A stretch of DNA of 64,000 nt from JAHBXL01 sp964409775. GTDB taxonomy: Bacteria; Planctomycetota; Phycisphaerae; Phycisphaerales; UBA1924. Both the position numbers and the translations under genes were made by a program. Each line of letters opens with the position of its first letter. The stretch's first letter is position 1. The notes under the pieces are model-generated. The model saw only the letters and a list, made by a program, of their open reading frames with translations, ran no database searches and had not been told where the DNA came from. Below are positions 8,419 to 16,296 of the stretch, piece by piece. The stretch covers positions 1 to 64,000 of the forward strand of contig CAYPEI010000008.1 of assembly GCA_964409775.1 (NCBI GenBank). The letters run 5' to 3'.

Positions 8419-8895
8419 CTATCGAACGAGCATCACGTCCAGCCCGCATTCGGGGCACTTTCCGGCCGCTGCCGGCGTGATGCCCGCAAAGTCGTAGTCG
8501 CAGCGCCGACACCGCCCCACGCGCACCCGAGGAAGCAGCAACACGATCACAAGTGATCCGACCGCGCCCGCCGCGCCGGTCACGACCGCTTCGGGAACCG
8601 GCTCAGGCGCATACGCCATCGCAACCACCGCCCCGCCCGCGCCGATTCCGCCCGCAAACAAGCCCGCCACAACTCGTCGCGGCCGCGTCGAGGCAAATCT
8701 CGTCAACACGCGCTTCGGCAGAACGAAGTTCACGAGTTCCGCGGCGATCCAGGCACAGATAATCGGGATCGCCCACGCCGTCACAATGTAATGCGACACC
8801 AGCGTGCCGTCGCGCCGCATCGAGGAATCAATCCCCACCGCCGGCAGCACGACCGCGGACCAGACAAGCACGACTCCGAGCAGGAACCAGGGCAT
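8419..8895 (-). CDS. Small membrane protein with C-terminal zinc ribbon
   Basis: A 158-aa protein with about four hydrophobic segments (roughly 2-21, 37-57, 77-97, 104-122) and a C-terminal CRRCDYDFAG...CPECG pair of CxxC knuckles that should bind one zinc. This architecture is frequent in Phycisphaerae, but its function is not known to me. It starts 21 nt after the stop of the preceding minus-strand gene and is probably co-transcribed with it. The zinc ribbon resembles that of the gene at 62158-62697. The convergent neighbour moxR ends 27 nt away. Confidence 0.75.
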   Translation of the reverse strand: MPWFLLGVVLVWSAVVLPAVGIDSSMRRDGTLVSHYIVTAWAIPIICAWIAAELVNFVLPKRVLTRFASTRPRRVVAGLFAGGIGAGGAVVAMAYAPEPVPEAVVTGAAGAVGSLVIVLLLPRVRVGRCRRCDYDFAGITPAAAGKCPECGLDVMLVR

Positions 8896-8916
8896 GGGTG
8901 TTCCGGGGTGTGTCGA

Positions 8917-9474
8917 TCAGGAGTTCGGGCCGCTCGGTGTGGGCGCGTTCGCGGGCGCGGCGAGAGTTGGGGGTGCCGGCGGAGGAGGGATACAGATGTC
9001 GCCCGGGGTGAAGTACTGCGCAGCGCGCGGATTCAGCCAATCCGCGACCGCCTTGAACGGCTGGAACTCTCGCAGCCCGAATCCCCAGCCCCGCTCGCGT
9101 TCAGATTCCTGCTGCGACCTGGCGGTCGAGTATCCCGCGAGAGCAAGCAGGCCAAGCGCCGCGGCGATGCGTCCGGCAACCCTCACCACCCGCGCCCGCG
9201 CAGCCGCGAGTCCCACCGGGCAGTCCTTGAGGATGACCGTGCCATCGGCGCGACGGAAGAAGCCCGCGCACAGCCGCTGCGACGGATCATCCACCTTCCG
9301 CTGCAGCAGCGCCTCGGCCTCGGCCGGCGGCATGGTTGAGAAGTTGAACACGTTGAGGTTGCACCGAGCGCAGTGCCGCACCGTGTCGTCGCCGGTCATG
9401 TCCTCCCACTTCACCGGGCACGGAGAAGCAATCCGGGCACGCTCAAGCAGCGGCAGGTGGACTTCGGTTCGCAT
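8917..9474 (-). CDS. Conserved protein with a Cys-rich N-terminal domain and one membrane segment
   Basis: A 185-aa protein whose first 85 residues follow a pattern I know from uncharacterised bacterial proteins: CPVKWEDM, then GDDTVRHCARCNLNVFNFS, a helix with EAEALL, and a C-terminal FFRRADGTVILKDCPVG. Conserved Cys residues (CxxC plus CPVG) suggest metal or cluster binding or a redox role, but this is inference. One hydrophobic stretch follows (about 97-113) and then a Pro-rich tail. ATG 9474 has GGAG 8 nt upstream. It is the first gene of a probable two-gene unit with the zinc-ribbon membrane protein. Confidence 0.75.
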   Translation of the reverse strand: MRTEVHLPLLERARIASPCPVKWEDMTGDDTVRHCARCNLNVFNFSTMPPAEAEALLQRKVDDPSQRLCAGFFRRADGTVILKDCPVGLAAARARVVRVAGRIAAALGLLALAGYSTARSQQESERERGWGFGLREFQPFKAVADWLNPRAAQYFTPGDICIPPPPAPPTLAAPANAPTPSGPNS

Positions 9475-9616
9475 GGCGCGGCTCCACGGGACTCCGAGCC
9501 TTGTATCGGCTCAGGGCTCACCGGGTGCAGATGGCCGCGAGCGCGGCGTCGTCCACCCCTCACAAGGCGGAGGGGCGGGGGAGCGGGGCAAGAAAGCCAT
9601 TCTGGGACCTGCCTGC

Positions 9617-10354
9617 TCAGTTGGCCTTGGCGGTCTCGCGGCGGGTTGCCGGCGCGGCGGTCGGAGCAGGCACGCTCGTCTTGCCCAGCCCGGCACGTGC
9701 CGCGACGGCGGCCAGTTCCACCCGCGTCGTCACGCCCAGTTTCGCCGCGAGCGAAGTCCGGTGTGCCTCGATCGTCTTGGCCGTGCGGTGCAGCCTCGCG
9801 GCGATCTGCGCGTTGGTCAGGCCCTCGCCGATCAGCGCCAGCACTTCCAGTTCACGCTTGGAGAGTTGCGACAGCGGCCCAAGGTCCACCGTGCGGATTA
9901 CCTGGGCACTCGCGCACATCGCCTCCACCCCGGGCTGCTCCGGCCACACCGGACGGAAGATGCCCAGCACCGCCCCTTGCGGCGCGCCGTCCCATGCCGG
10001 GATCGGCCGGACGGTCACGCACATCGCGCGTCCGTTCCACAGATCTCGCACCACGCGGGACTTGCCCGTGCGGACCACATCGCGGCAGATCGCGATCCGT
10101 TCGGCCGCGGCATCGTCGTTCGTCAGGTCAACCAGCATCCGGCCGGGGAGTTCCGCGGCGGTCGCGCCGCGCCCGTACAGCGCGGCGTAGCCGGCGTTCG
10201 CCCAGACAACCTTGCCCGAGAAGGGATCGCCGATGACGGCGGGCGCGCCCGCATCGGCCAGGATGTCCTGCCATTGCGCAGGAACCGGCAGCGATGCGTG
10301 GGTGGTCAGATGACCGTTGTTGGAGTGCTCGCGGGAGGGACAGGCGATGCTCAT
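9617..10354 (-). CDS. LuxR-family transcriptional regulator with N-terminal PAS domain
   Basis: A 245-aa regulator. Residues about 30-135 fit a PAS sensor domain (VVWANAGYAALYG...GRMLVDLTNDD...WNGRAMCVTVRPI), and about 162-215 form a LuxR/GerE helix-turn-helix (LSKRELEVLALIGEGLTNAQ, then HRTAKTIEAHRTSLAAKLGV). There is no receiver domain, so it probably senses a ligand or redox state directly rather than by phosphorelay. ATG 10354 has GGAAGGAAGAG upstream. It is divergent from the metal ATPase across a 414-nt gap; whether it controls that gene is unknown. Confidence 0.9.
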   Translation of the reverse strand: MSIACPSREHSNNGHLTTHASLPVPAQWQDILADAGAPAVIGDPFSGKVVWANAGYAALYGRGATAAELPGRMLVDLTNDDAAAERIAICRDVVRTGKSRVVRDLWNGRAMCVTVRPIPAWDGAPQGAVLGIFRPVWPEQPGVEAMCASAQVIRTVDLGPLSQLSKRELEVLALIGEGLTNAQIAARLHRTAKTIEAHRTSLAAKLGVTTRVELAAVAARAGLGKTSVPAPTAAPATRRETAKAN

Positions 10355-10768
10355 GAATCACTCTTCCTTCCGGGCTGACCGCTTCCGTGGCGCTCAGACC
10401 GACAGAACGCCCGACGGACCGTGGGCGAAAACACAGTTACAACATTGAGAGTGCGCGACCCTTGCGGGGGTTCCCGCGATGTGCGCGCCAACGCCGCGGC
10501 CTGAGCCGTTGCGACAACCGCTTGAACATGAACCGGACTGAACCGGAGACGACCGTGGCCGACTCATCCTTGGAGCCTCCACGCGGCAAACCGCGTGCGG
10601 AAGATTTTCGACTGCTTCATCTTGAGGGTACGCGCCCTTTCGGTCAAGGGTTTGCATGCCTCAACCATTCGATTCGCACGATGTTGCAGTTGGATTCGTC
10701 CGAGAAGACGGTTCTCGCAAGCGATTGCTCGTTCGCATCCTGTTCTCTCCACGCGCTACAGTCCCGCA
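10355..10768. other. Divergent intergenic region between the PAS-LuxR and P1B-ATPase genes
   Basis: These 414 nt contain no convincing ORF. They hold a 7-bp perfect hairpin (CACGCGG at 10580-10586, CCGCGTG at 10591-10597) followed by GGAAGATTTT, which could be an attenuator-like structure or an operator. Immediately before the ATPase start there is a TACAGT hexamer (10757-10762). A TTGCTC at 10725 is too far away (26 nt) to serve as its -35. No other element is recognised. Confidence 0.5.
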
Positions 10769-12916
10769 ATGATCCAACCAGCCCCAGGTGCCCGCGGGCC
10801 GATGCCAACGGCCCAGATGCCCGCGGCCTCGGCCACCAAGGCTCCCGAGCGGCCGGCACACACGCGGTTGTGGGCCTCGCTCACCACCGCGCGAGGAGAA
10901 CTTGTCGCGGCGATCGCCGCCGGCGGCTTGCTGCTCCCGGGGACGCTGCTGCGTCACTTCGCCGAAGGCGGCCCGCTGAATGCCGCGGGAACAGTGATGG
11001 TCTGGGTCAGCCTGGCCATCGGCATGTTCCATGGAATGAGGGCCGCGATCGACGCCCTCCGCGCCGGGAAGGTCGACATTGACGTGCTGATGGTGGTCGG
11101 CGCGGGCCTCGCGGCGTGGGTCGGCGCGCCCGCCGAAGGGTCGCTGCTCCTGTTCCTGTTCGTACTCTCGGGCGCCCTCGAAGACCTGGCGATGCAGCGG
11201 ACCACGCGCGCTGTCGAGGCCCTGCACAAACTGATGCCGACCCGTGCCCTGCGTCAGCGCGGGACCGAGTGGGAGGAGGTCGCCCCGGAGGTGCTGGTGC
11301 CGGGTGACATCCTCAAGATCCTGCCGGGCGAGTCAATCCCGGTCGATGCCCGCGTGATCCAGGGCCGCACGAGCATCGATCAGGCCAGCCTGACCGGCGA
11401 GAGCATGCCGCGATCGGTCCGCACGGGAGACGAAATCTGGGCCGGCACGATCAATATCGGCGACCCCATCCAGGCGCGGGCGATGCGCCCCGCCGCCGAA
11501 TCGAGTCTGCAGCGGGTGCTGCACCTGGTCATCGAAGCCCAGCAGCAGCGCGAGCCCGTGCAGCGACTCATCGACCGGCTCAGCCAGCCCTACGCACTGG
11601 GAGTCTTCACGGTCAGTCTCGCCGTGTTCCTGATCTGGTGGCTGCTGCTGGATGAGCCTCTCGTCGGCGGCGGCCCCGGCGGCCGCGGCGGGGCGATCTA
11701 CACCGCTATCACCCTCCTGATTGTCGCTTCCCCGTGCGCGGTGATCATCGCCACACCGACGGCAACGCTCGCCGCAATCGCCCGCGCGGCTCGGGGCGGC
11801 GTCCTTTTCAAGGGCGGCCAGGCGATCGAGCGGTTGTCGCGTCTCGCCGCGGTAGCCTTTGACAAGACCGGAACGCTCACCGTGGGGCGACCCCGTGTTC
11901 AGGCCGTCCACCCGATCGGATGGTCAGACGATGTCCGGCTGCTCGCCGCGGCGGCAGGCCTGGAACAGGACTCGACACATCCGATCGCCAAGGCGATCCG
12001 CGAGGAGGCCGCCCGCCGCTCGGTCGCTCCCGCGGACGTCACGCAACCCACCTTCACACCCGGTCGCGGCGTCAGCGCGATCGTCAATGGCATCCCGGCG
12101 CGGCTGGGTTCGATGGTTCACGCCGCACCCCTGGTGCCCGAGTGCCTTCGCAACCGTGTGCAGGAGGTGCTCGACACGGTCCAGCAGGCGGGGAACATCG
12201 CCGTCGTCATCGCCCACAACCAGGAAGCCGGGGTGGTCATTTTGGCGGACTCCGCCCGGCCCGGCGCCGCCGGTCTCGTGGCTCAACTGCACGAACAAGG
12301 CGTCAAGCCCGTCTGCATGCTCACGGGCGACAATGCCGCGACCGCGCGGTCTGTCGCCGGCGCGCTGGGGATCGACCGTTGGAGCGCCGAACTCCTCCCC
12401 GGCGACAAGGTCACGGCTGTCGCGGCGCTCAAGTCCGAAGTGAAGGCCGACCCTTCGCGTCCGAGATCGCGTCGCGCCGTCGGCGTCATCGGCGACGGTG
12501 TCAACGACGCGCCGGCGCTCTCCGCCGCCGATGTTGCGATCGGTATCGGATCGATCGGGTCCGATGCCGCGCTCGAATCCGCGGACATCGTCCTGCTGTC
12601 TGACGACCTCGCGGTGGTCCCCTGGGCGCTGCGGCTGGCGCGCCGCACGCGGGCCACCATCACGTTCAACCTGACCTTCGCGCTCTCGGCGATCGGAGTC
12701 ATGGCGGTGGGAGTGATCGTCAGTTCGCGGCTGGGCTGGGCCCCTCCGCTCTGGATGGGTGTTCTCGGGCACGAGGGCGGAACCCTGTTGGTCGTCGCCA
12801 ACTCGCTCCTCATCCTCGCGGCCCGCGGCCCGCGCTCTCCCGTGGAGTCGATCCACACGGATGGGTTGCCGCAGCCCGACGAAGGTGATAAAGTGACCAA
12901 GTTGTCCGTTGGATAA
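10769..12916 (+). CDS. P1B-4-type heavy-metal-transporting ATPase (CoaT/CzcP/CtpD-like)
   Basis: A P-type ATPase expected to export Co2+, Zn2+ or a related transition metal. With ATG 10769 (715 aa) the motifs are TGES (209-212, actuator), SPC in the transport helix (321-323), phosphorylation site DKTGT (365-369), His404 of the HP motif and GDGVNDAP (575-582). SPC instead of CPC plus HEGGT (668-672) in the last helix pair identify subgroup P1B-4. There is no N-terminal heavy-metal-associated domain, as expected for this subgroup. No Shine-Dalgarno is seen, but TACAGT ends 6 nt before the ATG (possible leaderless mRNA); ATG 10802 is an alternative start. Rrf2 follows 127 nt downstream. Confidence 0.92.
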   Translation: MIQPAPGARGPMPTAQMPAASATKAPERPAHTRLWASLTTARGELVAAIAAGGLLLPGTLLRHFAEGGPLNAAGTVMVWVSLAIGMFHGMRAAIDALRAGKVDIDVLMVVGAGLAAWVGAPAEGSLLLFLFVLSGALEDLAMQRTTRAVEALHKLMPTRALRQRGTEWEEVAPEVLVPGDILKILPGESIPVDARVIQGRTSIDQASLTGESMPRSVRTGDEIWAGTINIGDPIQARAMRPAAESSLQRVLHLVIEAQQQREPVQRLIDRLSQPYALGVFTVSLAVFLIWWLLLDEPLVGGGPGGRGGAIYTAITLLIVASPCAVIIATPTATLAAIARAARGGVLFKGGQAIERLSRLAAVAFDKTGTLTVGRPRVQAVHPIGWSDDVRLLAAAAGLEQDSTHPIAKAIREEAARRSVAPADVTQPTFTPGRGVSAIVNGIPARLGSMVHAAPLVPECLRNRVQEVLDTVQQAGNIAVVIAHNQEAGVVILADSARPGAAGLVAQLHEQGVKPVCMLTGDNAATARSVAGALGIDRWSAELLPGDKVTAVAALKSEVKADPSRPRSRRAVGVIGDGVNDAPALSAADVAIGIGSIGSDAALESADIVLLSDDLAVVPWALRLARRTRATITFNLTFALSAIGVMAVGVIVSSRLGWAPPLWMGVLGHEGGTLLVVANSLLILAARGPRSPVESIHTDGLPQPDEGDKVTKLSVG

Positions 12917-13043
12917 CCCGTCAATCGGGTTCGATTAGACTCTGCCCGTCGGTCGCCATTGTGTGACGCGGCCCCCGGTGGATACGCAGGTGGTTGGGAC
13001 GGGTGGATCGGGGCCATGGTGGCTCCGGCGGGAAGTACTGCAC

Positions 13044-13502
13044 ATGTTCTCACAGACGACCGAATACGCGCTCCGGGCCATGTCCTGGCTGGCTCTCAGC
13101 CCTGATCGACTTGTGCCCACCGGCCAACTGGCCGATCGCACCAAGGTGCCGCCGCACTATCTTGCGAAGGTGCTCCAGCAACTGGCAACCGCGAAACTCA
13201 TCGTCGGTCGGCGCGGCGTGCACGGCGGATACAAACTCACCCGCCCCGCAGCGGCAATTTCGCTGCTGGATGTGGTCCGTTCGGTCGCGACCGTCGAACG
13301 CATCACCAGTTGCCCGCTCGGGCTCGACAATCACGGGCCCAACCTCTGCCCGCTGCACCGCCGGATCGACGAAGCCGCCAAGACGCTCATCGATGCCTAT
13401 GGCAGCGTTTCGCTCCAGGATTTGGTCAACCAGCCGGACCGCAAGCCGCTCTGCGACAAAGAAACAACGACCCGTCTCACGGTGTCGGCCTCGAAGCGCT
13501 GA
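13044..13502 (+). CDS. Rrf2-family transcriptional regulator
   Basis: A 152-aa winged-helix regulator. MFSQTTEYALRAMSWLAL is the classic Rrf2 opening, and HYLAKVLQQLATAKLIVGRR with GVHGGYKLTRPA is the recognition helix and wing. The sensor segment has two Cys twelve residues apart (ITSCPLG...LCPLHRRID) and a third Cys nearer the C-terminus (KPLCDKE). This resembles, but does not exactly match, the Cys spacing of the Fe-S regulators IscR and NsrR, so iron-sulfur or redox sensing is plausible but unproven. ATG 13044 is chosen from the family N-terminus. It lies downstream of the metal ATPase on the same strand. A TAGACT at 12936-12941 may be part of its own promoter. Confidence 0.9.
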   Translation: MFSQTTEYALRAMSWLALSPDRLVPTGQLADRTKVPPHYLAKVLQQLATAKLIVGRRGVHGGYKLTRPAAAISLLDVVRSVATVERITSCPLGLDNHGPNLCPLHRRIDEAAKTLIDAYGSVSLQDLVNQPDRKPLCDKETTTRLTVSASKR

Positions 13503-13521
13503 CCCGTCCGCGGTCCGCAGC

Positions 13522-14415
13522 CTATTTCGGCGCAACCTGCTCCAGCAGACTTCTCTGCGCGGGCAAGTCCAGTTTCTCGAAAAAGAATGCCCGGGTCAGT
13601 TCCGTCAGCCGCTTGAGGCCCCCCTCGTCCGAGGACTTCAGCGACCGGGTCTCGGACTTCAGTTTGGCGAGCGCGGCGGCCGCTTCACCGGTCAACCCCA
13701 GTCCTTCGCCGAGGCCCTCAATCCGCCTGGCTGCCTCCACCAGCATCGCGTCGAGCGAGGCAAACACTTCCCGCGTCCCATTGCGGAAGGCGTCGCCGGC
13801 GACATACTGGGCGATCTTCAGGAAGTCCGAGCCGGATTCGGCCTGTCGCTCCGTGGTGAGCGCCTCGTTGTACGCCCGCACCACCTGGTCTACGCGCGCC
13901 TTCATGATCGGCGTGATCGCCCCTTCCCGCAGCAGCCGGTCGATCGCCTTCTCCGGTGCGATCGCCACGATCGTGTCCTTGACCTTCATGAGCGCGTTCA
14001 GGTCGCGCAACCGATCGATCTCCGCTTGAGACTTCCGCGCCTCGAGCACCGCATCGAGTTTCTCGACCACCAGCCGATCAATTTCCTTGCGTCGTGCGGC
14101 CAGCACGGACTCCATGCGCGCCTTCTGTTCTGCCGTGAACTCCATCCGCGCAAGCGCCGCATCCTCGAGGCTCGTCTCGTATCGCTTCAGCCTGCCGTTC
14201 GCATCCCGCTCGATCAGCGTCGGCAGCGGCGCTTCATCCGCGGGCTTGGGATCCGGCCGCGGCGGCGGAGCAGGAACCGGCGGAGGCGGTGGTGGTGGGG
14301 TGTAGGGGGGCGTCGCCGGCGCAGCCGGAGGCACAGGGGGCAGGATCTGGCCGGCCGCGCTTGCGGCCATGCCGAACATCAGGATCAGGCTTGCGAGCGA
14401 GTGTGTGGCGTGCAT
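13522..14415 (-). CDS. Secreted helical protein of unknown function (paralogue of 39501-40391)
   Basis: A 297-aa protein with a signal peptide (MHATHSLASLILMFGMAASA, predicted cleavage near AAG), a Pro-rich linker (about 25-60, including a run of prolines) and a mainly alpha-helical body. The body resembles the protein at 39501-40391: FTAEQKARMESVLAARRKEI here corresponds to LSAEEKAATRTVLEERAAIM there, and both have a second helical half. ATG 14415 has AGAGGA 8 nt upstream. It is probably periplasmic or paryphoplasmic. The function is unknown. It lies convergent to the Rrf2 gene and 61 nt after ribD. Confidence 0.75.
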   Translation of the reverse strand: MHATHSLASLILMFGMAASAAGQILPPVPPAAPATPPYTPPPPPPPVPAPPPRPDPKPADEAPLPTLIERDANGRLKRYETSLEDAALARMEFTAEQKARMESVLAARRKEIDRLVVEKLDAVLEARKSQAEIDRLRDLNALMKVKDTIVAIAPEKAIDRLLREGAITPIMKARVDQVVRAYNEALTTERQAESGSDFLKIAQYVAGDAFRNGTREVFASLDAMLVEAARRIEGLGEGLGLTGEAAAALAKLKSETRSLKSSDEGGLKRLTELTRAFFFEKLDLPAQRSLLEQVAPK

Positions 14416-14476
14416 GGGCAGTCCTCTGGCGTGCTCGGGGTCCGGAGCGCCGGGCAAAGCGGTCAGGGATGCAACT

Positions 14477-15613
14477 CTACCCGCGGTCGACCGCGCGGCG
14501 ATACACGAGCCGCACATCCGGCCCCAGCGGCCGCGCTCGGACCAGTTCATACCGGCGAGAATCAACGAGCGCCGCGACCGATCGGCCCGCCGCGGCCGGC
14601 GCGGCCGCCTCGTCCGCTAGGATCATCGGCCCCACATAGACCCGCAGTTCATCCGCCAGGTCCTGGTCGACGAGCCTCCCGAGCAGCCGCGGGCCGGCCT
14701 CCACCAGGACGTTGGTCGCGTCATGCCTGCTCGCCAGGTGCGTGAGTGTGGCGCGAAGATCCACCTCCTCCGAACCACGGGAGACCGAATCGAGCGGAAC
14801 CACCTCGACACCGCGCGACACAAGTTCCCGCGCATATTCCGGCCGTGCGCCGATGGCTCGGCTGGTCGTCGCGATGGACAGCGGCGCCAGTTGAAGCGTC
14901 TGCAGCAGGTTCGAGTCGGGCGGAGTCTCCAGCCGCGGGTCGATGACCACCCGCCGCGCCGTCCGGCGCAATCGTGCGACTCCACGCGCGGTGAGGCGCG
15001 GATCATCGGCAAGGACGGTCCCAATCCCGGTCAGGATGCAATCGACGCGCGCGCGAAGACGGTGAACCTCTCGGCGGGACGCCTCGCAGGAAATCCACTG
15101 GCTCTCCCTGGCGCGGGTCGCGATTCGTCCGTCAACGGTTTGCGCCCACTTGGCGATCACCCAGGGAAGCGTCGCGGTCATGCGCCTGCAGAACGGGTCG
15201 CTCAGACGGAACGCGAGCATGCTCGCGGGCGTGAACTCGCACGCGACACCCGCCGCGGCCAACTTCGCGGCCCCGCCGCCCGACACCGGGTTCGGGTCCG
15301 AGCGGGCACACACCACCCGCGACACCCCGGCACGGATCAATGCATCGCAGCAGGGAGGCTGCTTGCCGAAGTGCGAGCATGGCTCCAGCGTCACGTATGC
15401 GGTTGCGCCCGCGGCGGTGTTGCCGCGACGAACGCAATCGGCCAGCGCTTGTGCCTCGGCATGAAGCCCGCCGAACCGCTGGTGGTGACCCAGGCCGATG
15501 ACGCGACCGTCTCGCACCAACACACAACCGACCATCGGGTTCGGCTCGACATCGCCCGCGGCACGCAGCGCGCACCGGGCGGCGAGATCCAGCATGACGC
15601 GGGCCTCTGTCAC
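14477..15613 (-). CDS. ribD: Bifunctional riboflavin biosynthesis deaminase/reductase RibD
   Basis: RibD deaminates and then reduces the pyrimidine intermediate after GTP cyclohydrolase II in riboflavin synthesis. The N-terminal cytidine-deaminase-like domain has NPMVGCVLV, zinc ligands HAE (51-53) and EPCSHFGKQPPC (Cys79, Cys88). The C-terminal reductase half has WVIAKWAQTVDGRIAT and ILTGIGTVLADDPRLTAR. Length is 378 aa from GTG 15613, the normal size. This GTG is preferred over ATG 15595 because TACCCT ends 6 nt upstream, fitting the leaderless pattern seen at other lead genes here, and because the extra residues complete the first helix; ATG 15595 has a weak AGAGG. No other rib genes are nearby. 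Confidence 0.93.
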   Translation of the reverse strand: MTEARVMLDLAARCALRAAGDVEPNPMVGCVLVRDGRVIGLGHHQRFGGLHAEAQALADCVRRGNTAAGATAYVTLEPCSHFGKQPPCCDALIRAGVSRVVCARSDPNPVSGGGAAKLAAAGVACEFTPASMLAFRLSDPFCRRMTATLPWVIAKWAQTVDGRIATRARESQWISCEASRREVHRLRARVDCILTGIGTVLADDPRLTARGVARLRRTARRVVIDPRLETPPDSNLLQTLQLAPLSIATTSRAIGARPEYARELVSRGVEVVPLDSVSRGSEEVDLRATLTHLASRHDATNVLVEAGPRLLGRLVDQDLADELRVYVGPMILADEAAAPAAAGRSVAALVDSRRYELVRARPLGPDVRLVYRRAVDRG

Positions 15614-15708
15614 GCCGGGAGGGTAGCGGCAGGGCTCCGGTCGGCGGAATCGCCCGCGCAGCCACTCTCCGCGGCCGCGAGGCAACAATGAGCCGGTAAG
15701 GAGACCCC

Positions 15709-16218
15709 ATGGACCTGCTCATCGCACACTTCCGCGACCTCTTCGAGTACGAGTTGCGGTGCACGCCGCTGGTGAATGACAGCCTCGTCCGCGCCCGAGA
15801 GTGCATCGACCTTGCCGGCCTGGCCGCGCTCGCGCCACCCTATGAACGCGCGGTCCAGGTCTGGTCGCACGTTCAGGCGGCGCGGCGGATCTGGCTCGTC
15901 CGGCTCGGCGAGAAGGTGGAGTCCCCGGCGGACGGCCTCTTCCCGGTCTGGTCACTGGAACACGCACAACAGCAGGCCTCCGAGATGGACCGGGCATGGA
16001 AGGAGTACCTGGCCAGACTCAACGCGCAGGAACTCTCCCGCGTCGCCCGATACACCTCGACCGAGGGCAAGGCCTACGACACCGACGTGCGCGACATTCT
16101 CACACACGTCGTCAACCACTCCAGTTACCACCGGGGACAGATCGCCACGCTGATCGCGTCCACCGGCACCAAGCCCGCCATCACCGACTTCATCTTCTTC
16201 CGCAGGCGCGCCGTGTAG
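15709..16218 (+). CDS. DinB-family protein (putative metal-dependent hydrolase/transferase)
   Basis: A 169-aa four-helix bundle of the DinB/YfiT family. The three metal ligands are in place: His54 in WSHVQAARRIW, and His137 and His141 in ILTHVVNHSSYHRGQI. DinB-like proteins include thiol-dependent transferases and damage-inducible proteins of unknown activity; the substrate cannot be deduced here. ATG 15709 has AAGGAG 6 nt upstream. It is divergent from ribD across 95 nt. Confidence 0.9.
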   Translation: MDLLIAHFRDLFEYELRCTPLVNDSLVRARECIDLAGLAALAPPYERAVQVWSHVQAARRIWLVRLGEKVESPADGLFPVWSLEHAQQQASEMDRAWKEYLARLNAQELSRVARYTSTEGKAYDTDVRDILTHVVNHSSYHRGQIATLIASTGTKPAITDFIFFRRRAV

Positions 16219-16296
16219 CGCTCGGCGCAGGATCGAAGCCGAAGCCTCGTATCCAGTGTCATCGGGAATGTTCTTTCCCGGGAACGGGATACCGCT

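Noticed and set aside
12915..12931. AACCCG/CGGGTT hairpin after the metal ATPase
   Set aside because: The 6-bp stem overlaps the stop codon and has no T-tract; too weak to call a terminator or operator.
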